A stretch of DNA of 15,837 nt from CAZUGA01 sp964626505. Its GTDB lineage: Bacteria > Pseudomonadota > Gammaproteobacteria > Methylococcales > UBA1147. Below the pieces are notes generated by a model. It worked only from the letters and a program-made list of their open reading frames with translations, was not told the origin of the DNA and searched no databases. Where the stretch lies: NCBI GenBank assembly GCA_964626505.1, contig CAZVFR010000048.1, forward strand, positions 1 to 15,837, given 5' to 3'. Both the position numbers and the translations under genes were made by a program. Shown one piece after another: positions 6,557 through 15,655 of this stretch (position 1 is the first letter of the stretch; each line of letters starts with the position of its first letter).

Positions 6557-6595
6557 GTTTTGTGACCTCCAGTTTGTCACTAGTTCCATCTAAAT

Positions 6596-6618
6596 CCGGG
6601 TAACTCCCGGGTCTTATA
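6596..6618 (-). promoter_or_regulatory. Leader hairpin and weak -10 candidate of the secreted-protein gene
   Basis: CCGGG (6596-6600), loop TAACT, CCCGG (6606-6610) forms a short perfect stem in the leader about 40 nt before the start codon. TATAAG, the complement of 6613-6618, is one base off a consensus -10, but only a poor -35 (CTGTGA, 18 nt away) can be found. The rest of 6619-6823 shows no gene and no clear signal. Confidence 0.25.
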
Positions 6619-6823
6619 TTCCCTTTAGAAGAATATTCACAGCGCACTCGCCCAACCCTTGAAAAACCAGATCGGAGTAGACAAATCTCGCCGTCGGAAT
6701 AACTTTACACAGCCGTAGGAATAGAAGATGCGACGTTTTAAACATCGGGATTGTGAAAAATTCACTGGTTTACCGGGTTGCTTTAAAAAACCAAGGGACA
6801 ATACACGGTTAGGGAGTTGATGC

Positions 6824-6923
6824 NNNNNNNNNNNNNNNNNNNNNNNNNNNNNNNNNNNNNNNNNNNNNNNNNNNNNNNNNNNNNNNNNNNNNNNNNNNNN
6901 NNNNNNNNNNNNNNNNNNNNNNN
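6824..6923. other. Assembly gap (100 Ns)
   Basis: Exactly 100 consecutive Ns, the usual filler for a scaffold join of unknown length. The two flanks are different contigs; their order and orientation come from the assembler, not from sequence seen here. The reading frame that can be drawn across it is meaningless. Confidence 0.97.
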
Positions 6924-6977
6924 GATCGATTTCGCTAACTCATGAATTATTGGGAATAACCTTGAGAGCGATATAAC

Positions 6978-7003
6978 AAAAAAAGGGCCGTCCGGCCCCT
7001 TTA
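6978..7003 (-). terminator. Rho-independent terminator after pnp
   Basis: On the minus strand: GGGCC, loop GGAC, GGCCC, then seven Ts (complement of 6978-6984), with extra A-T pairs at the base of the stem. It lies 56 nt past the pnp stop codon and ends the nusA-pnp operon. On the plus strand the same stem is followed only by CTTTATT, so it is mainly a leftward terminator. A neighbouring GGGTCTAAAGGGCCC stretch (7013-7028) could pair with it partly. Confidence 0.9.
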
Positions 7004-7058
7004 TTGGTGATTTTGGGCCCTTTAGACCCACTTCAGATGAGACAAAAAAAGAGTCGAA

Positions 7059-9131
7059 TCAATCCACCTCTTTCATACTAAGCCTTACCCTTCCCTGTCG
7101 ATCAATCTCCAAAACTTTGACTTTTACGGAATCACCTTCCGACAATTTATCACTGACTTTGTCAACGTGTTCGTTAGAAATTTGGGAAATATGCACCAAG
7201 CCGTCCTTGCCGGGTAATATAGTAACAAACGCTCCGAAATCCATAAGACGGGCAACTCGACCCTCATAAATCTTACCCACCGCAACCTCAGCAGTAATCT
7301 CTTCGATCTGCTTCAACGCGGCCAAGCCGGCTTGTTTGTCAACTGATGCAACTTTTACTACACCGTCGTCGCTAATATCGATTGTTGCACCGGTCGTTTC
7401 GGTAATACTGCGAATCGTAGCACCGCCTTTGCCGATAACATCGCGTATCTTGCTGGGGTCTATCTTAATGGTGAGAATACGCGGCGCATAGTCTGACATT
7501 TCTTCGCGTGCCGCTGGCAACGCTTCGTTCATTTTGGAGAGAATGTGCAAACGACCTTGTTTGGCCTGTTCTAACGCTGTCTCCATGATTTCCACGGTGA
7601 TACCATCAATTTTGATATCCATTTGCAGCGCGGTTATACCCTTTTCCGAACCCGCAACTTTGAAATCCATATCGCCCAGATGATCTTCGTCGCCCATAAT
7701 GTCCGACAGCACGCTAAACTGATCGCCCTCTTTAATCAATCCCATCGCAATTCCCGCAACCGGAGCCTTGATAGGCACACCCGCATCCATCAACGCAAGG
7801 CTGGATCCACAAACTGATGCCATTGAACTGGAACCGTTCGATTCAGTAATTTCTGAAACGACGCGCAGAACATACGGAAATTCTTCCAAGCTTGGAACAA
7901 CCGCGCCAATACCGCGCTTCGCCAAGCGACCATGGCCAATTTCCCGGCGCTTGGGAGAACCTACAAAACCGGTTTCACCGACGCAAAAGGGCGGGAAATT
8001 ATAATGCAGCATAAAAGGTTCTTTATACTCGCCCGCCAACGCATCGATGATCTGAGCATCACGCTCTGTCCCCAAGGTTGTAACCACAATCGCTTGAGTT
8101 TCACCACGCGTAAACAAGGCCGACCCATGGGCTCTAGGCAAAACACCGGTGCGTATCGAAATCGGACGGACAGTTGATGTATCGCGTCCATCAATGCGCC
8201 GCCCACTAGCCAGTACGGTACTGCGTACAACAGATTTTTCGATTTTCTCGAATTCGCCACGGATGGCGCTTTCCGCGTATTTTTCATCCTGGCTAAGGTT
8301 TTCCAGGACAGCATTTCGAACCGTTCTTAACTCATCTTGCCGTGCAAGTTTTTCTGCAATTTGGTAAGCACTGCGTATTTGTTCTTCGGCAAGTTCGACT
8401 ACCGCGGAATGCAAAGTTGTATCATGCTCAGGCGCTACCCAACCCGACGAGGCTTTATTAACCTCTTGAGCTAATTCTTTTATTGCCTGAATTGCGACCT
8501 GCATTTGCTCATGCCCGAATAAAACCGCACTAAGCATAATTTCTTCCGACAATTCTTGAGCTTCGGACTCAACCATCAACACAGCTTTATCGGTTCCCGC
8601 GACAACCAAGTCCAACGTTGAATCAAGCAGCAGTTCTCGATCCGGATTCAACAAATATTCACCGTCTTTGTATCCGACTCGAGCCGCCCCTATCGGACCA
8701 TTAAATGGCAAACCCGAAATCGCCAGCGCCGCCGAAGCGCCCAATAAGGCTGGGATATCCGGATCGACCTCGGCATTCATCGACATTACCGTGGCGATAA
8801 TCTGAACTTCATTGGTAAAACCTTCTGGAAATAATGGCCTTACAGGACGATCAATCAAGCGTGAAGTTAACGTCTCTTTCTCGGATGGACGACCCTCGCG
8901 CTTGAAAAAACCACCTGGAATCTTCCCGGCAGCGTAGGTTTTCTCTTGGTAATTGACCGTTAACGGAAAGAAATCACGCGCTTCTTTGGTGATTTTCTCA
9001 ACGACAGTAACCAAAAGCACGGTTCCTGCCATATTGATCATGACGGATCCATCCGCTTGGCGGGCTATTTCACCAGTTTCTATACTGACGATATGTTCGC
9101 CAAACTTAAATTCTTTCCTAATCGGATTCAC
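7059..9131 (-). CDS. pnp: Polyribonucleotide nucleotidyltransferase (PNPase)
   Basis: 690 aa. Phosphorolytic 3'-5' exoribonuclease, a trimer and degradosome subunit in relatives. Two RNase PH domains flank a helical linker; ITESNGSSSMASVCG and GDEDHLGDMDFKVAG in the second carry the active-site Ser and Asp residues. A KH domain (about 551-612, with IGKGG) and an S1 domain (about 619-690) follow. Identity with E. coli PNPase is high throughout. The protein stops right after the S1 domain (RLSMKEVD) and lacks the roughly 20-residue Ala/Pro-rich tail of the 711-aa E. coli enzyme. The start is GTG at 9131, with an in-frame TAA two codons upstream and only a weak GGGA as ribosome site; E. coli pnp also uses a non-ATG start. 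It is the last gene of the operon, 101 nt after rpsO. Confidence 0.98.
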   Translation of the reverse strand: MNPIRKEFKFGEHIVSIETGEIARQADGSVMINMAGTVLLVTVVEKITKEARDFFPLTVNYQEKTYAAGKIPGGFFKREGRPSEKETLTSRLIDRPVRPLFPEGFTNEVQIIATVMSMNAEVDPDIPALLGASAALAISGLPFNGPIGAARVGYKDGEYLLNPDRELLLDSTLDLVVAGTDKAVLMVESEAQELSEEIMLSAVLFGHEQMQVAIQAIKELAQEVNKASSGWVAPEHDTTLHSAVVELAEEQIRSAYQIAEKLARQDELRTVRNAVLENLSQDEKYAESAIRGEFEKIEKSVVRSTVLASGRRIDGRDTSTVRPISIRTGVLPRAHGSALFTRGETQAIVVTTLGTERDAQIIDALAGEYKEPFMLHYNFPPFCVGETGFVGSPKRREIGHGRLAKRGIGAVVPSLEEFPYVLRVVSEITESNGSSSMASVCGSSLALMDAGVPIKAPVAGIAMGLIKEGDQFSVLSDIMGDEDHLGDMDFKVAGSEKGITALQMDIKIDGITVEIMETALEQAKQGRLHILSKMNEALPAAREEMSDYAPRILTIKIDPSKIRDVIGKGGATIRSITETTGATIDISDDGVVKVASVDKQAGLAALKQIEEITAEVAVGKIYEGRVARLMDFGAFVTILPGKDGLVHISQISNEHVDKVSDKLSEGDSVKVKVLEIDRQGRVRLSMKEVD

Positions 9132-9154
9132 GGTTTATTCCCATTTTACAAAAC

Positions 9155-9182
9155 AAAATTGTAGTTACTCAGCAACTATAAA
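9155..9182 (-). other. Hairpin in the rpsO-pnp leader
   Basis: The minus strand reads TAGTTGC, loop TGA, GTAACTA (7 bp including one G.U pair), followed by a T-rich stretch. Its lower arm can also pair with an upstream CAGC, giving an alternative fold. In E. coli this interval contains a stem-loop cut by RNase III that mediates PNPase autoregulation; this shorter structure may do something similar or act as a leaky terminator for rpsO. Confidence 0.4.
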
Positions 9183-9232
9183 AAATTACTGTAGCTGTTC
9201 AGGTTGAACTCAAATTTACAAACCATTAAGGA

Positions 9233-9502
9233 CTACTTACGCAACCCCAACCGTTCGATCAAAGACCGATAACGGCCAGCATCTTTTTTCTTAAGATAGT
9301 CTAGTAACTTACGTCGGTGATTCACCATCCGCAATAACCCACGACGGGAATGATGGTCCTTCTTGTGTTCCGCGAAGTGTGGCGTAAGATGCGTAATTTT
9401 CGCAGTCAGTAATGCAACCTGCACTTCCGGTGAACCGGTGTCCGATGGCGATTGTTGATATTCCTCAACGACCGCACTTTTTTGCTCCGCACTAAATGGC
9501 AT
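9233..9502 (-). CDS. rpsO: 30S ribosomal protein S15
   Basis: 89 aa, identical in length to E. coli S15. Contains DTGSPEVQVALLTAKI, HFAEHKKDHHSRRGLL and RRKLLDYLKKKD, which contact 16S rRNA helices 20-22. S15 is a primary binder that nucleates the 30S platform. The start at 9502 has AGGGG about 10 nt upstream. The 5' leader is AU-rich; E. coli rpsO is autoregulated by S15 binding to a leader pseudoknot, but I cannot confirm such a fold here. Confidence 0.99.
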   Translation of the reverse strand: MPFSAEQKSAVVEEYQQSPSDTGSPEVQVALLTAKITHLTPHFAEHKKDHHSRRGLLRMVNHRRKLLDYLKKKDAGRYRSLIERLGLRK

Positions 9503-9541
9503 AAAACCTAACCCCTAAATAGTTAAATACAAAACGTGTGT

Positions 9542-9570
9542 ATTGTAACTTCCACTGTCCCAACGAACAA
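9542..9570 (-). promoter_or_regulatory. Candidate rpsO promoter
   Basis: In the 255-bp truB-rpsO gap the minus strand reads TTGTTC, a 17-bp spacer, then TACAAT (complement of 9542-9547; one base off consensus). The implied transcript would start near 9535 with a leader of about 33 nt. E. coli rpsO also has its own promoter here. The -35 matches at only three positions. The rest of 9571-9757 shows no gene and no strong terminator. Confidence 0.4.
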
Positions 9571-9757
9571 GAAGAGACGTGTTCCAGACTCAAAACCCAC
9601 TAATAAATAACTGAGCAATCAGAGTAAACTCGCAAAATCAAACCGCACCTTCAATAAACCCAATCTATCCACCTCTATTTGGGCACCCTGTCCTATAATT
9701 ACTCAACAAACTTAAAAACACCGCAACTGCTTAACGAAGAAAATCGCAGCCACACAG

Positions 9758-10660
9758 CTAACAAAACAAACGCCTGGGCGCTACCATTTGATCGGATAAA
9801 ACTTCGCCGATCCCAACAAATTCTTGCGCCTGGGTATAAAGCCTGACCAGACCTTCGGCACTCGTCTTGGACATCACCACGCTTCGTCCTTGGCGTATGG
9901 CAAAGACAGATTCATCACTAAACTCAAGCAATGGCATAGACTGTACTGCGCAATCCGGCGGTAAAAGACAATTGAGTCGATCAGTATCGGTCCGCATCAG
10001 CCTTAGTGTTTCCAAATCAATCGCCGCGGAAATATCAAAATCACCTACTGCTGTACGCTGCAATCGATTGACAAAACCACCACAACCGATTGTTGCCCCG
10101 ATATCTTCAGCCAAGCTCCGAATATACGTTCCCTTGGAACAAAACACATTCAAACTCAACAGCTCTTCCTGATAATCAACCAGCATCAACTCGTGTATTG
10201 TGACTTGGCGTGGTTTGCGATCAACAGAAATGCCTTTCCTAGCCAATTTATACAATCTTACGCCGTCATGCTTCAACGCCGAATGCATCGGCGGGATCTG
10301 AATTAACTCTCCGGTAAATTTTTTTAGAATGCTTTCTATAGCCAGTTTATTCAATTCCGGCACTGTTGACCTTGCAATGATGTCGCCTTCTGCATCTCCA
10401 GTCGTTGTCGATACACCCAGCCTAATGTCAACGGAATAGCGTTTGCTCGTATTCAATAAGAACTGCGATAACTTTGTCGCCTGCCCAAAGCAAATAGGCA
10501 GAAGACCGCTAGCCAATGGATCCAGGCTGCCTGTATGACCCGCTTTGGCCGCTTCGAATAGCCTTTTGACCTCTTGCAAAGCATGGTTCGACGACACCCC
10601 GGAGCGTTTATCCAACAACAACATGCCGTCAATGACCCGCCCTCTAAACCGACGCCGCAT
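9758..10660 (-). CDS. truB: tRNA pseudouridine(55) synthase
   Basis: 300 aa (E. coli TruB 314). Makes pseudouridine 55 in the T-loop of tRNAs. GHTGSLDPLASG (41-52) holds the catalytic Asp47; LLLDKRSGVSSN is the N-terminal signature and CSKGTYIRSLAEDIG is the conserved motif near the middle. The C-terminal PUA-like part ends in VAPRRLF. The start at 10660 lies 6 nt after the rbfA stop with no good ribosome site, so translational coupling to rbfA is likely. Confidence 0.98.
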   Translation of the reverse strand: MRRRFRGRVIDGMLLLDKRSGVSSNHALQEVKRLFEAAKAGHTGSLDPLASGLLPICFGQATKLSQFLLNTSKRYSVDIRLGVSTTTGDAEGDIIARSTVPELNKLAIESILKKFTGELIQIPPMHSALKHDGVRLYKLARKGISVDRKPRQVTIHELMLVDYQEELLSLNVFCSKGTYIRSLAEDIGATIGCGGFVNRLQRTAVGDFDISAAIDLETLRLMRTDTDRLNCLLPPDCAVQSMPLLEFSDESVFAIRQGRSVVMSKTSAEGLVRLYTQAQEFVGIGEVLSDQMVAPRRLFC

Positions 10661-10666
10661 CAGGGT

Positions 10667-11032
10667 CTACCGAACATCATCGTCTGCACCAGAATCAGCC
10701 ATCAGTTGCGCAAGCCGAATACCCCGATCAATCGAATCATCGTATATAAAACGCAATTCCGGGCAATTACGTAGTCGCAGGCGTTTGGCAAGTTCACGCC
10801 GGACATAGGATGTCGAATGCGTCAGCACCGACAGATTGTCCTGAATTTCTTGAGCATCGGCATTCAATACCGTAAAAAATACTTTAGCGACAGCAAGATC
10901 CCGGCTTAATACCACCTCACTAATCGTTATAAAACCTAAACGGGGGTCCTTAATATCGGACTGAAATATGGACGCGAGCTCTCGTTGAATTTGCGAGGAA
11001 ACGCGCTGACTACGATTAAATTCTCTAGGCAT
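10667..11032 (-). CDS. rbfA: 30S ribosome-binding factor A
   Basis: 121 aa (E. coli 133), a type-II KH-like protein needed for late 16S rRNA maturation and cold adaptation. Signatures: FNRSQRVSSQIQRELA, IKDPRLGFITISEV, SRDLAVAKVF and LRLRNCPELRFIYDDS. The C-terminal tail is shorter than in E. coli. It lies between infB and truB, as in other Gammaproteobacteria. The ribosome site upstream of ATG 11032 is poor. Confidence 0.98.
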   Translation of the reverse strand: MPREFNRSQRVSSQIQRELASIFQSDIKDPRLGFITISEVVLSRDLAVAKVFFTVLNADAQEIQDNLSVLTHSTSYVRRELAKRLRLRNCPELRFIYDDSIDRGIRLAQLMADSGADDDVR

Positions 11033-11054
11033 GATGACTAGCCCGGATTTCTCA

Positions 11055-11072
11055 CGGCGCCGACTGGCACCG
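11055..11072 (-). other. Hairpin between infB and rbfA
   Basis: The minus strand reads CGGTGCC, loop AGTC, GGCGCCG: a 7-bp GC-rich stem with one G.U pair in the 51-nt infB-rbfA gap. No U tract follows, so it is not an intrinsic terminator; it may be an RNA processing or stability element. Confidence 0.5.
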
Positions 11073-11083
11073 CAAAAGGTAAT

Positions 11084-13630
11084 TCAAACAATTTCCCGTG
11101 CAACTTCAATCCGCTCAAAAATTTCGATTTGATCACCAGCCTTCACATCATTGTAATTCTTAACGCCTATACCGCACTCCATGCCGTTTTTGACTTCCGA
11201 AACATCGTCTTTGAAGCGCCGCAATGATTCAAGCTGGCCTTCAAATATCACCACATTGTCACGCAACACTCTGATTGGTAGATTTCGCGTGACCAATCCT
11301 TCGGTGACCATGCATCCCGCAATCGCTCCAAATTTAGGTGACCGGAATACATCCCGAACTTCGGCGTTTCCGACGATATTCTCTTTAATTTCCGGCGCCA
11401 ACAACCCATTAACCGAACGTTTAATCTCGTCGATTACTTCATAAATAATGCTGTAATAATGCAGGTCCAAACTTTTTTCTTCGATGAGCTTGCGAGAGCT
11501 CGCATCGGCTCGCACGTTGAAACCTATGATAATCGCGTTGGATGCAATCGCCAGATTTACGTCACCTTCGTTTATACCGCCAACTCCCCCAGATACAACT
11601 CTCACGGAAACTTCATCCGTCGATAAGCCTGTCAACGCATCTCTAAGTGCTTCGAGACTACCTTGGACATCCGTTTTGACCACCAAATTTAATTCCGAAG
11701 TATCGCCTGATTCCATACGCGAGAAAACTTCATCCAATTTGGCCGCTTGTTGTTCGGCGAGTTTTTTGCTGCGTGATTTTTCTTCGCGGTGCAAAGCCAA
11801 TTCTCGGGCTTTGCGTTCATTTTGCACAACATTGAAATCCTCACCTGCTTTCGGAGCACCGGATAGTCCAAGTATTTCCACAGGTGTAGATGGCCCCGCA
11901 TGATCCATCTGCTTCGCATCCTCGTTAAACATTGCACGGACACGACCAAACTCTTCGCCGCATAAGACAATATCGCCTTTGTTCAGCATGCCTTTTTGGA
12001 CTAATAAAGTTGCCACCGGTCCGCGTCCTTTTTCCAATCGGGCTTCAATTACAACCCCCGAAGCGGCACCTTTATTCGGCGCTTTAAGCTCGAGAATTTC
12101 AGCTTGCAAAAGCAAAGCCTCCAGCAGCGCGTCAACGCCCTCGCCGGTTTTAGCGGAAACATTGATAAACTGAGTATTACCACCCCAGTCCTCCGGAACC
12201 ACATCTATGCTGGCCAGCTCCTGTTTAACCCGATCAGGATCCGCTTCAGGTTTATCGATTTTGTTGACGGCAACGATTGTCGGAACACCCGCGGCTCTGG
12301 AATGATCAATGGCTTCCTTGGTCTGTGGCATGACCCCATCATCAGCTGCGACAACAATAATAACAATGTCCGTCACTTTAGCCCCACGAGCGCGCATCGC
12401 CGTGAACGCCGCATGACCCGGGGTGTCCAAAAAAGCGATGACGCCCTGGCCTATTTTGACTTGATAGGCACCGATATGCTGCGTTATCCCGCCCGCTTCG
12501 CTAGAAGCAACCTGGCTGGCACGGATGTAATCGAGTAATGATGTTTTACCATGATCTACATGCCCCATAATTGTAACGACCGGCGCACGCGGATACTGCT
12601 CCTCATGTTCTGAGGAAATACCGGCCAATAATTCCTGTTCCAGTCCCTCGTCACTTTGCAATACTACAGTATGACCCATTTCTTCCACCACGACTGTGGC
12701 GGTCTCTTGGTCAAGGACTTGATTGATGGTCGCCATAGAACCCAAGCCCATCAACACCTTGATCAACTCAGCAGCTTTTACAGACATCTTCTGGGCTAAT
12801 TCCGAGACCGTAATAGTATCCGGAATTATCACCTCCCTAACAATTGGTGCAGTAGGTCTTTCGAATCCATGCTTCTGATCGCCGGCTATTACTACCGGAC
12901 GAACAACCCGACCCCTTTTCTTTTTGCGTTTTTTACCGGCTTCAACATGGAGCTGCTTACGGTGCCCATCTTCGCCGGACGCCTTGGTTCTATGGGGTTT
13001 ATTTTTGGTTTTATCTGTGCCGCGTTTTTCCGGATCCTTTTTAGCCTTGAGATCCAGAGCAGCCCGTTCGGCATCTTGTTTTATCTTTTGCTGAGTTTGG
13101 AGTTCCTGAGCCTCTTCCTGCTTACGCATCTCTTTCTTATCTCGCTCTGCTTCTTCAATGCGCTTCTTTTCCGCCTCCTGCTCTAGAAACTTTTCCTTCA
13201 TTGCCTGTTCTTTTAGTTTGCGTTCATCGTCTTCGGCTTCAAGCAATCTGCGCTGTTCATCCAACGCTTTTTTGGCCGCTTCAAACTCCTGTGTCTGGTC
13301 TTCGCTATCGGTCAATTCACTGCGTTTTACATAGGTGCGTTTTTTACGCACCTCAACACTTACGGTTTTGGTGGTACGCCCCGCAACTCGAGATTGCCTG
13401 AGTTCACTGACACTGCGACGCTTGAGTACAACTCGACTAGGCGCGGTCGTAGTCTCGCTATCCTTGCCGTGACTTTTGCGTAAGAAATTGAGTAATTTAC
13501 CCTTTTCTTCATCGTCTAATACATCATCCGCACCTGAGACCTGCAACCCGGCATCACCCAGCTGACCGAGCAATCGATCTAAGGATATACCGACTACGTC
13601 CGCAAGTTGCCTAACTGTTACGTTACTCAT
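11084..13630 (-). CDS. infB: Translation initiation factor IF-2
   Basis: 848 aa (E. coli 890). GTPase that brings initiator tRNA to the 30S subunit and promotes subunit joining. Two IF2_N modules (about 1-55 and 270-330) flank a long charged, probably coiled-coil linker rich in Glu, Lys and Arg. The G domain has GHVDHGKT (356-363), DTPGH (402-406) and NKID (456-459), followed by the beta-barrel and fMet-tRNA-binding domains ending in KAGDQIEIFERIEV. The start at 13630 (MSNVTVRQLA) is set by family similarity and by AGAGGA 6 nt upstream; the longer in-frame reading to 13675 overlaps nusA and has no homology. Placed 14 nt after nusA. Confidence 0.99.
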   Translation of the reverse strand: MSNVTVRQLADVVGISLDRLLGQLGDAGLQVSGADDVLDDEEKGKLLNFLRKSHGKDSETTTAPSRVVLKRRSVSELRQSRVAGRTTKTVSVEVRKKRTYVKRSELTDSEDQTQEFEAAKKALDEQRRLLEAEDDERKLKEQAMKEKFLEQEAEKKRIEEAERDKKEMRKQEEAQELQTQQKIKQDAERAALDLKAKKDPEKRGTDKTKNKPHRTKASGEDGHRKQLHVEAGKKRKKKRGRVVRPVVIAGDQKHGFERPTAPIVREVIIPDTITVSELAQKMSVKAAELIKVLMGLGSMATINQVLDQETATVVVEEMGHTVVLQSDEGLEQELLAGISSEHEEQYPRAPVVTIMGHVDHGKTSLLDYIRASQVASSEAGGITQHIGAYQVKIGQGVIAFLDTPGHAAFTAMRARGAKVTDIVIIVVAADDGVMPQTKEAIDHSRAAGVPTIVAVNKIDKPEADPDRVKQELASIDVVPEDWGGNTQFINVSAKTGEGVDALLEALLLQAEILELKAPNKGAASGVVIEARLEKGRGPVATLLVQKGMLNKGDIVLCGEEFGRVRAMFNEDAKQMDHAGPSTPVEILGLSGAPKAGEDFNVVQNERKARELALHREEKSRSKKLAEQQAAKLDEVFSRMESGDTSELNLVVKTDVQGSLEALRDALTGLSTDEVSVRVVSGGVGGINEGDVNLAIASNAIIIGFNVRADASSRKLIEEKSLDLHYYSIIYEVIDEIKRSVNGLLAPEIKENIVGNAEVRDVFRSPKFGAIAGCMVTEGLVTRNLPIRVLRDNVVIFEGQLESLRRFKDDVSEVKNGMECGIGVKNYNDVKAGDQIEIFERIEVAREIV

Positions 13631-13644
13631 TGCAAGTCCTCTAA

Positions 13645-15162
13645 CTATTCGCTCGCTTGATCTTGAGAAAACCAAGGGGCTCTAGCGGTCATGATCAGCT
13701 CGCCAGCCCGCTCCTCCCCTACATCCGCGATTTCGGACAATTCGTCCACGGAAAGATCCGCTAAATCATCCATTGTCGACACACCTTTACTTGCCAATAC
13801 GTACGCCAGCGCCTTGTCCATTCCGTCCATATCAAGCAGATCTTGAGTTGGGTGGGCATTATCCAATACCTCTTCTGATGCGATTGCCTTTATCAGCAAA
13901 ACGTCCTTGGCTCTATTGCGTAGTTCCTCGACAATTTCCTCATCGAACTCTTCAATTTCGAGCATTTCCTTGATCGGAACATACGCTAGCTCCTCAACAC
14001 TGGTAAAGCCTTCCTGGACCAATATCGATGCAACACTTTCATCCACATCCAATTCATCCATAAAACTGTTCATCATAGTACTACGTTCTTCATCTCCTTT
14101 TTGCTCAGCTTCCACTTCGTCCATGACATTCAACACCCAACCGGTCAATTCGCTGGCCAAACGAACGTTTTGACCACCTCGCCCTATTGCCTGCGAAAGG
14201 TTCTCCGCCGCGACGGCAACTTCCATTGCATGCGCGTCTTCATCCACTACGATCGACGCGATTTCCGCGGGCGACATGGCATTAATGACATACTGAGGAT
14301 CGTGTTCGTTCCACAGAATAATGTCTACGCGCTCACCCGCCAGTTCGTTTGATACGGCTTGTACCCGCGAACCACGCATTCCAACACAGGCCCCAACAGG
14401 ATCAAGTCGCGGATCATTGCTTTTTACCGCAATCTTAGCGCGCGACCCTGGATCTCGCGCGGCACCCAAAATTTCGATTAATCCTTCGCTAACTTCAGGA
14501 ACCTCCAACTGGAACAATTCAATAAGCAACTCGGGCGCAATCCGACTCACGAACAACTGTGGACCACGCGCTTCCGGGCGCACGGCTTTCAGATATCCTC
14601 TTACACGATCACCATTGCGCATCGCTTCACGCGGTATCATATCTTCCTTGGTAATTATCGCTTCCGCATTGCCGCCCAAGTCCAGATACGCCGCGCCACG
14701 CTCGACACGTTTTACAACCCCGGTTACCAATTCACCTAAACGATTCTGATACTCATCAACAATTTTTTTGCGCTCGGCCTCGCGAACTTTCTGGACGATA
14801 ACCTGTTTCGCTGTCTGTGCTGCGATACGCCCGAATTCAATGGAATCCATGGGTTCCTCAATGTACTCACCGACAGTGATATCCGGTTTTAATTTTTTCG
14901 CATCGTCGATCAGAATCTGTGTCTCGGACGACTCCAAACCGTTCTCAAATTCTTCATCAGGTTCCACGACCAGCCATTTACGAAAAGTTTCGTAACTTCC
15001 CGTGGATCGATCAATCCCGACCCGCGCATCAATTTTTTGTCGATGACGTTTTATGGTAGCGGTTTCGAGGGCCGCTTCGATCGCCTCGAAAATAATCTCC
15101 TTGTCGATGTCTTTTTCGTTGGAAACCACATCCACGACCAGTAAAATCTCTTTATCAGCCAT
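13645..15162 (-). CDS. nusA: Transcription termination/antitermination protein NusA
   Basis: 505 aa (E. coli 495). Binds RNA polymerase and nascent RNA, modulating pausing, intrinsic termination and rRNA antitermination. N-terminal polymerase-binding domain (1-130), S1 domain (about 142-206, GELVTGVVKRVERGAAYLDL in outline), KH1 with GACVGMRGSRV (257-267), KH2 with AIGRGGQNVRLASE (325-338), and two acidic C-terminal repeats (about 365-425 and 435-495), present in Gammaproteobacteria and absent in many other bacteria. AAGGACGG 4 nt before ATG 15162 overlaps the rimP stop codon. Confidence 0.99.
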   Translation of the reverse strand: MADKEILLVVDVVSNEKDIDKEIIFEAIEAALETATIKRHRQKIDARVGIDRSTGSYETFRKWLVVEPDEEFENGLESSETQILIDDAKKLKPDITVGEYIEEPMDSIEFGRIAAQTAKQVIVQKVREAERKKIVDEYQNRLGELVTGVVKRVERGAAYLDLGGNAEAIITKEDMIPREAMRNGDRVRGYLKAVRPEARGPQLFVSRIAPELLIELFQLEVPEVSEGLIEILGAARDPGSRAKIAVKSNDPRLDPVGACVGMRGSRVQAVSNELAGERVDIILWNEHDPQYVINAMSPAEIASIVVDEDAHAMEVAVAAENLSQAIGRGGQNVRLASELTGWVLNVMDEVEAEQKGDEERSTMMNSFMDELDVDESVASILVQEGFTSVEELAYVPIKEMLEIEEFDEEIVEELRNRAKDVLLIKAIASEEVLDNAHPTQDLLDMDGMDKALAYVLASKGVSTMDDLADLSVDELSEIADVGEERAGELIMTARAPWFSQDQASE

Positions 15163-15172
15163 ATATCCGTCC

Positions 15173-15640
15173 TTATTTCGCCACCTGGTGCTCGGGAACC
15201 AATCGAGCTTTCAAAACCATATGGAATGGGAATTCCATTAAATCATCATCAACCTCAACCAAAATATTTGTGCTGTTTATACCGCGAAGTAATCCAATAA
15301 ATTTCCGCCTCTCATTCACCGACTCTACGAGCTGAATTTTGGCCGAGTTCCCCTCAAAACGACCAAAATCTTCAAGCTTAAAAAGCGGCCGGTCCAAGCC
15401 CGGAGAAGAAATTTCCAGCTGATAGTTCCCAGGAATTGGGTCTTCAACGTCGAGAGTCCCACTCAACTGATGGCTAACTTTCGTACAATCATCGAGCTGA
15501 ATCCCAGCATCGCGATCAATAAACACCCGCAAAATTCCATTTTTCGGATGCGGTGAATATTCGATGCCTACGCATTCATAGCCCATTTCCACTACGATTG
15601 GTTCTATGATTGCTGTCAATTGTTCCGGCACCCGCCTCAT
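15173..15640 (-). CDS. rimP: Ribosome maturation factor RimP
   Basis: 155 aa, normal for RimP. Needed for 30S maturation. Signatures: GYECVGIEY, LRVFIDRDAGIQLDDC, VSHQLSGTLDVEDPI and LEISSPGLDRPLF. The start at 15640 is chosen because GGAG (15646-15649) lies 5 nt upstream and the E. coli protein begins at the equivalent point; the in-frame ATG at 15682 would translate straight through the terminator hairpin. Ten nt separate it from nusA. Confidence 0.98.
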   Translation of the reverse strand: MRRVPEQLTAIIEPIVVEMGYECVGIEYSPHPKNGILRVFIDRDAGIQLDDCTKVSHQLSGTLDVEDPIPGNYQLEISSPGLDRPLFKLEDFGRFEGNSAKIQLVESVNERRKFIGLLRGINSTNILVEVDDDLMEFPFHMVLKARLVPEHQVAK

Positions 15641-15655
15641 CACATCTCCACACAC

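Noticed and set aside
6783..7031. Open reading frame spanning the N gap
   Set aside because: It exists only because Ns do not create stop codons; the flanks contain the pnp terminator and no protein similarity.
105..15241. Numerous plus-strand open frames of 60-175 codons
   Set aside because: All lie opposite real minus-strand genes and show no recognisable protein features, so they are antisense shadows.
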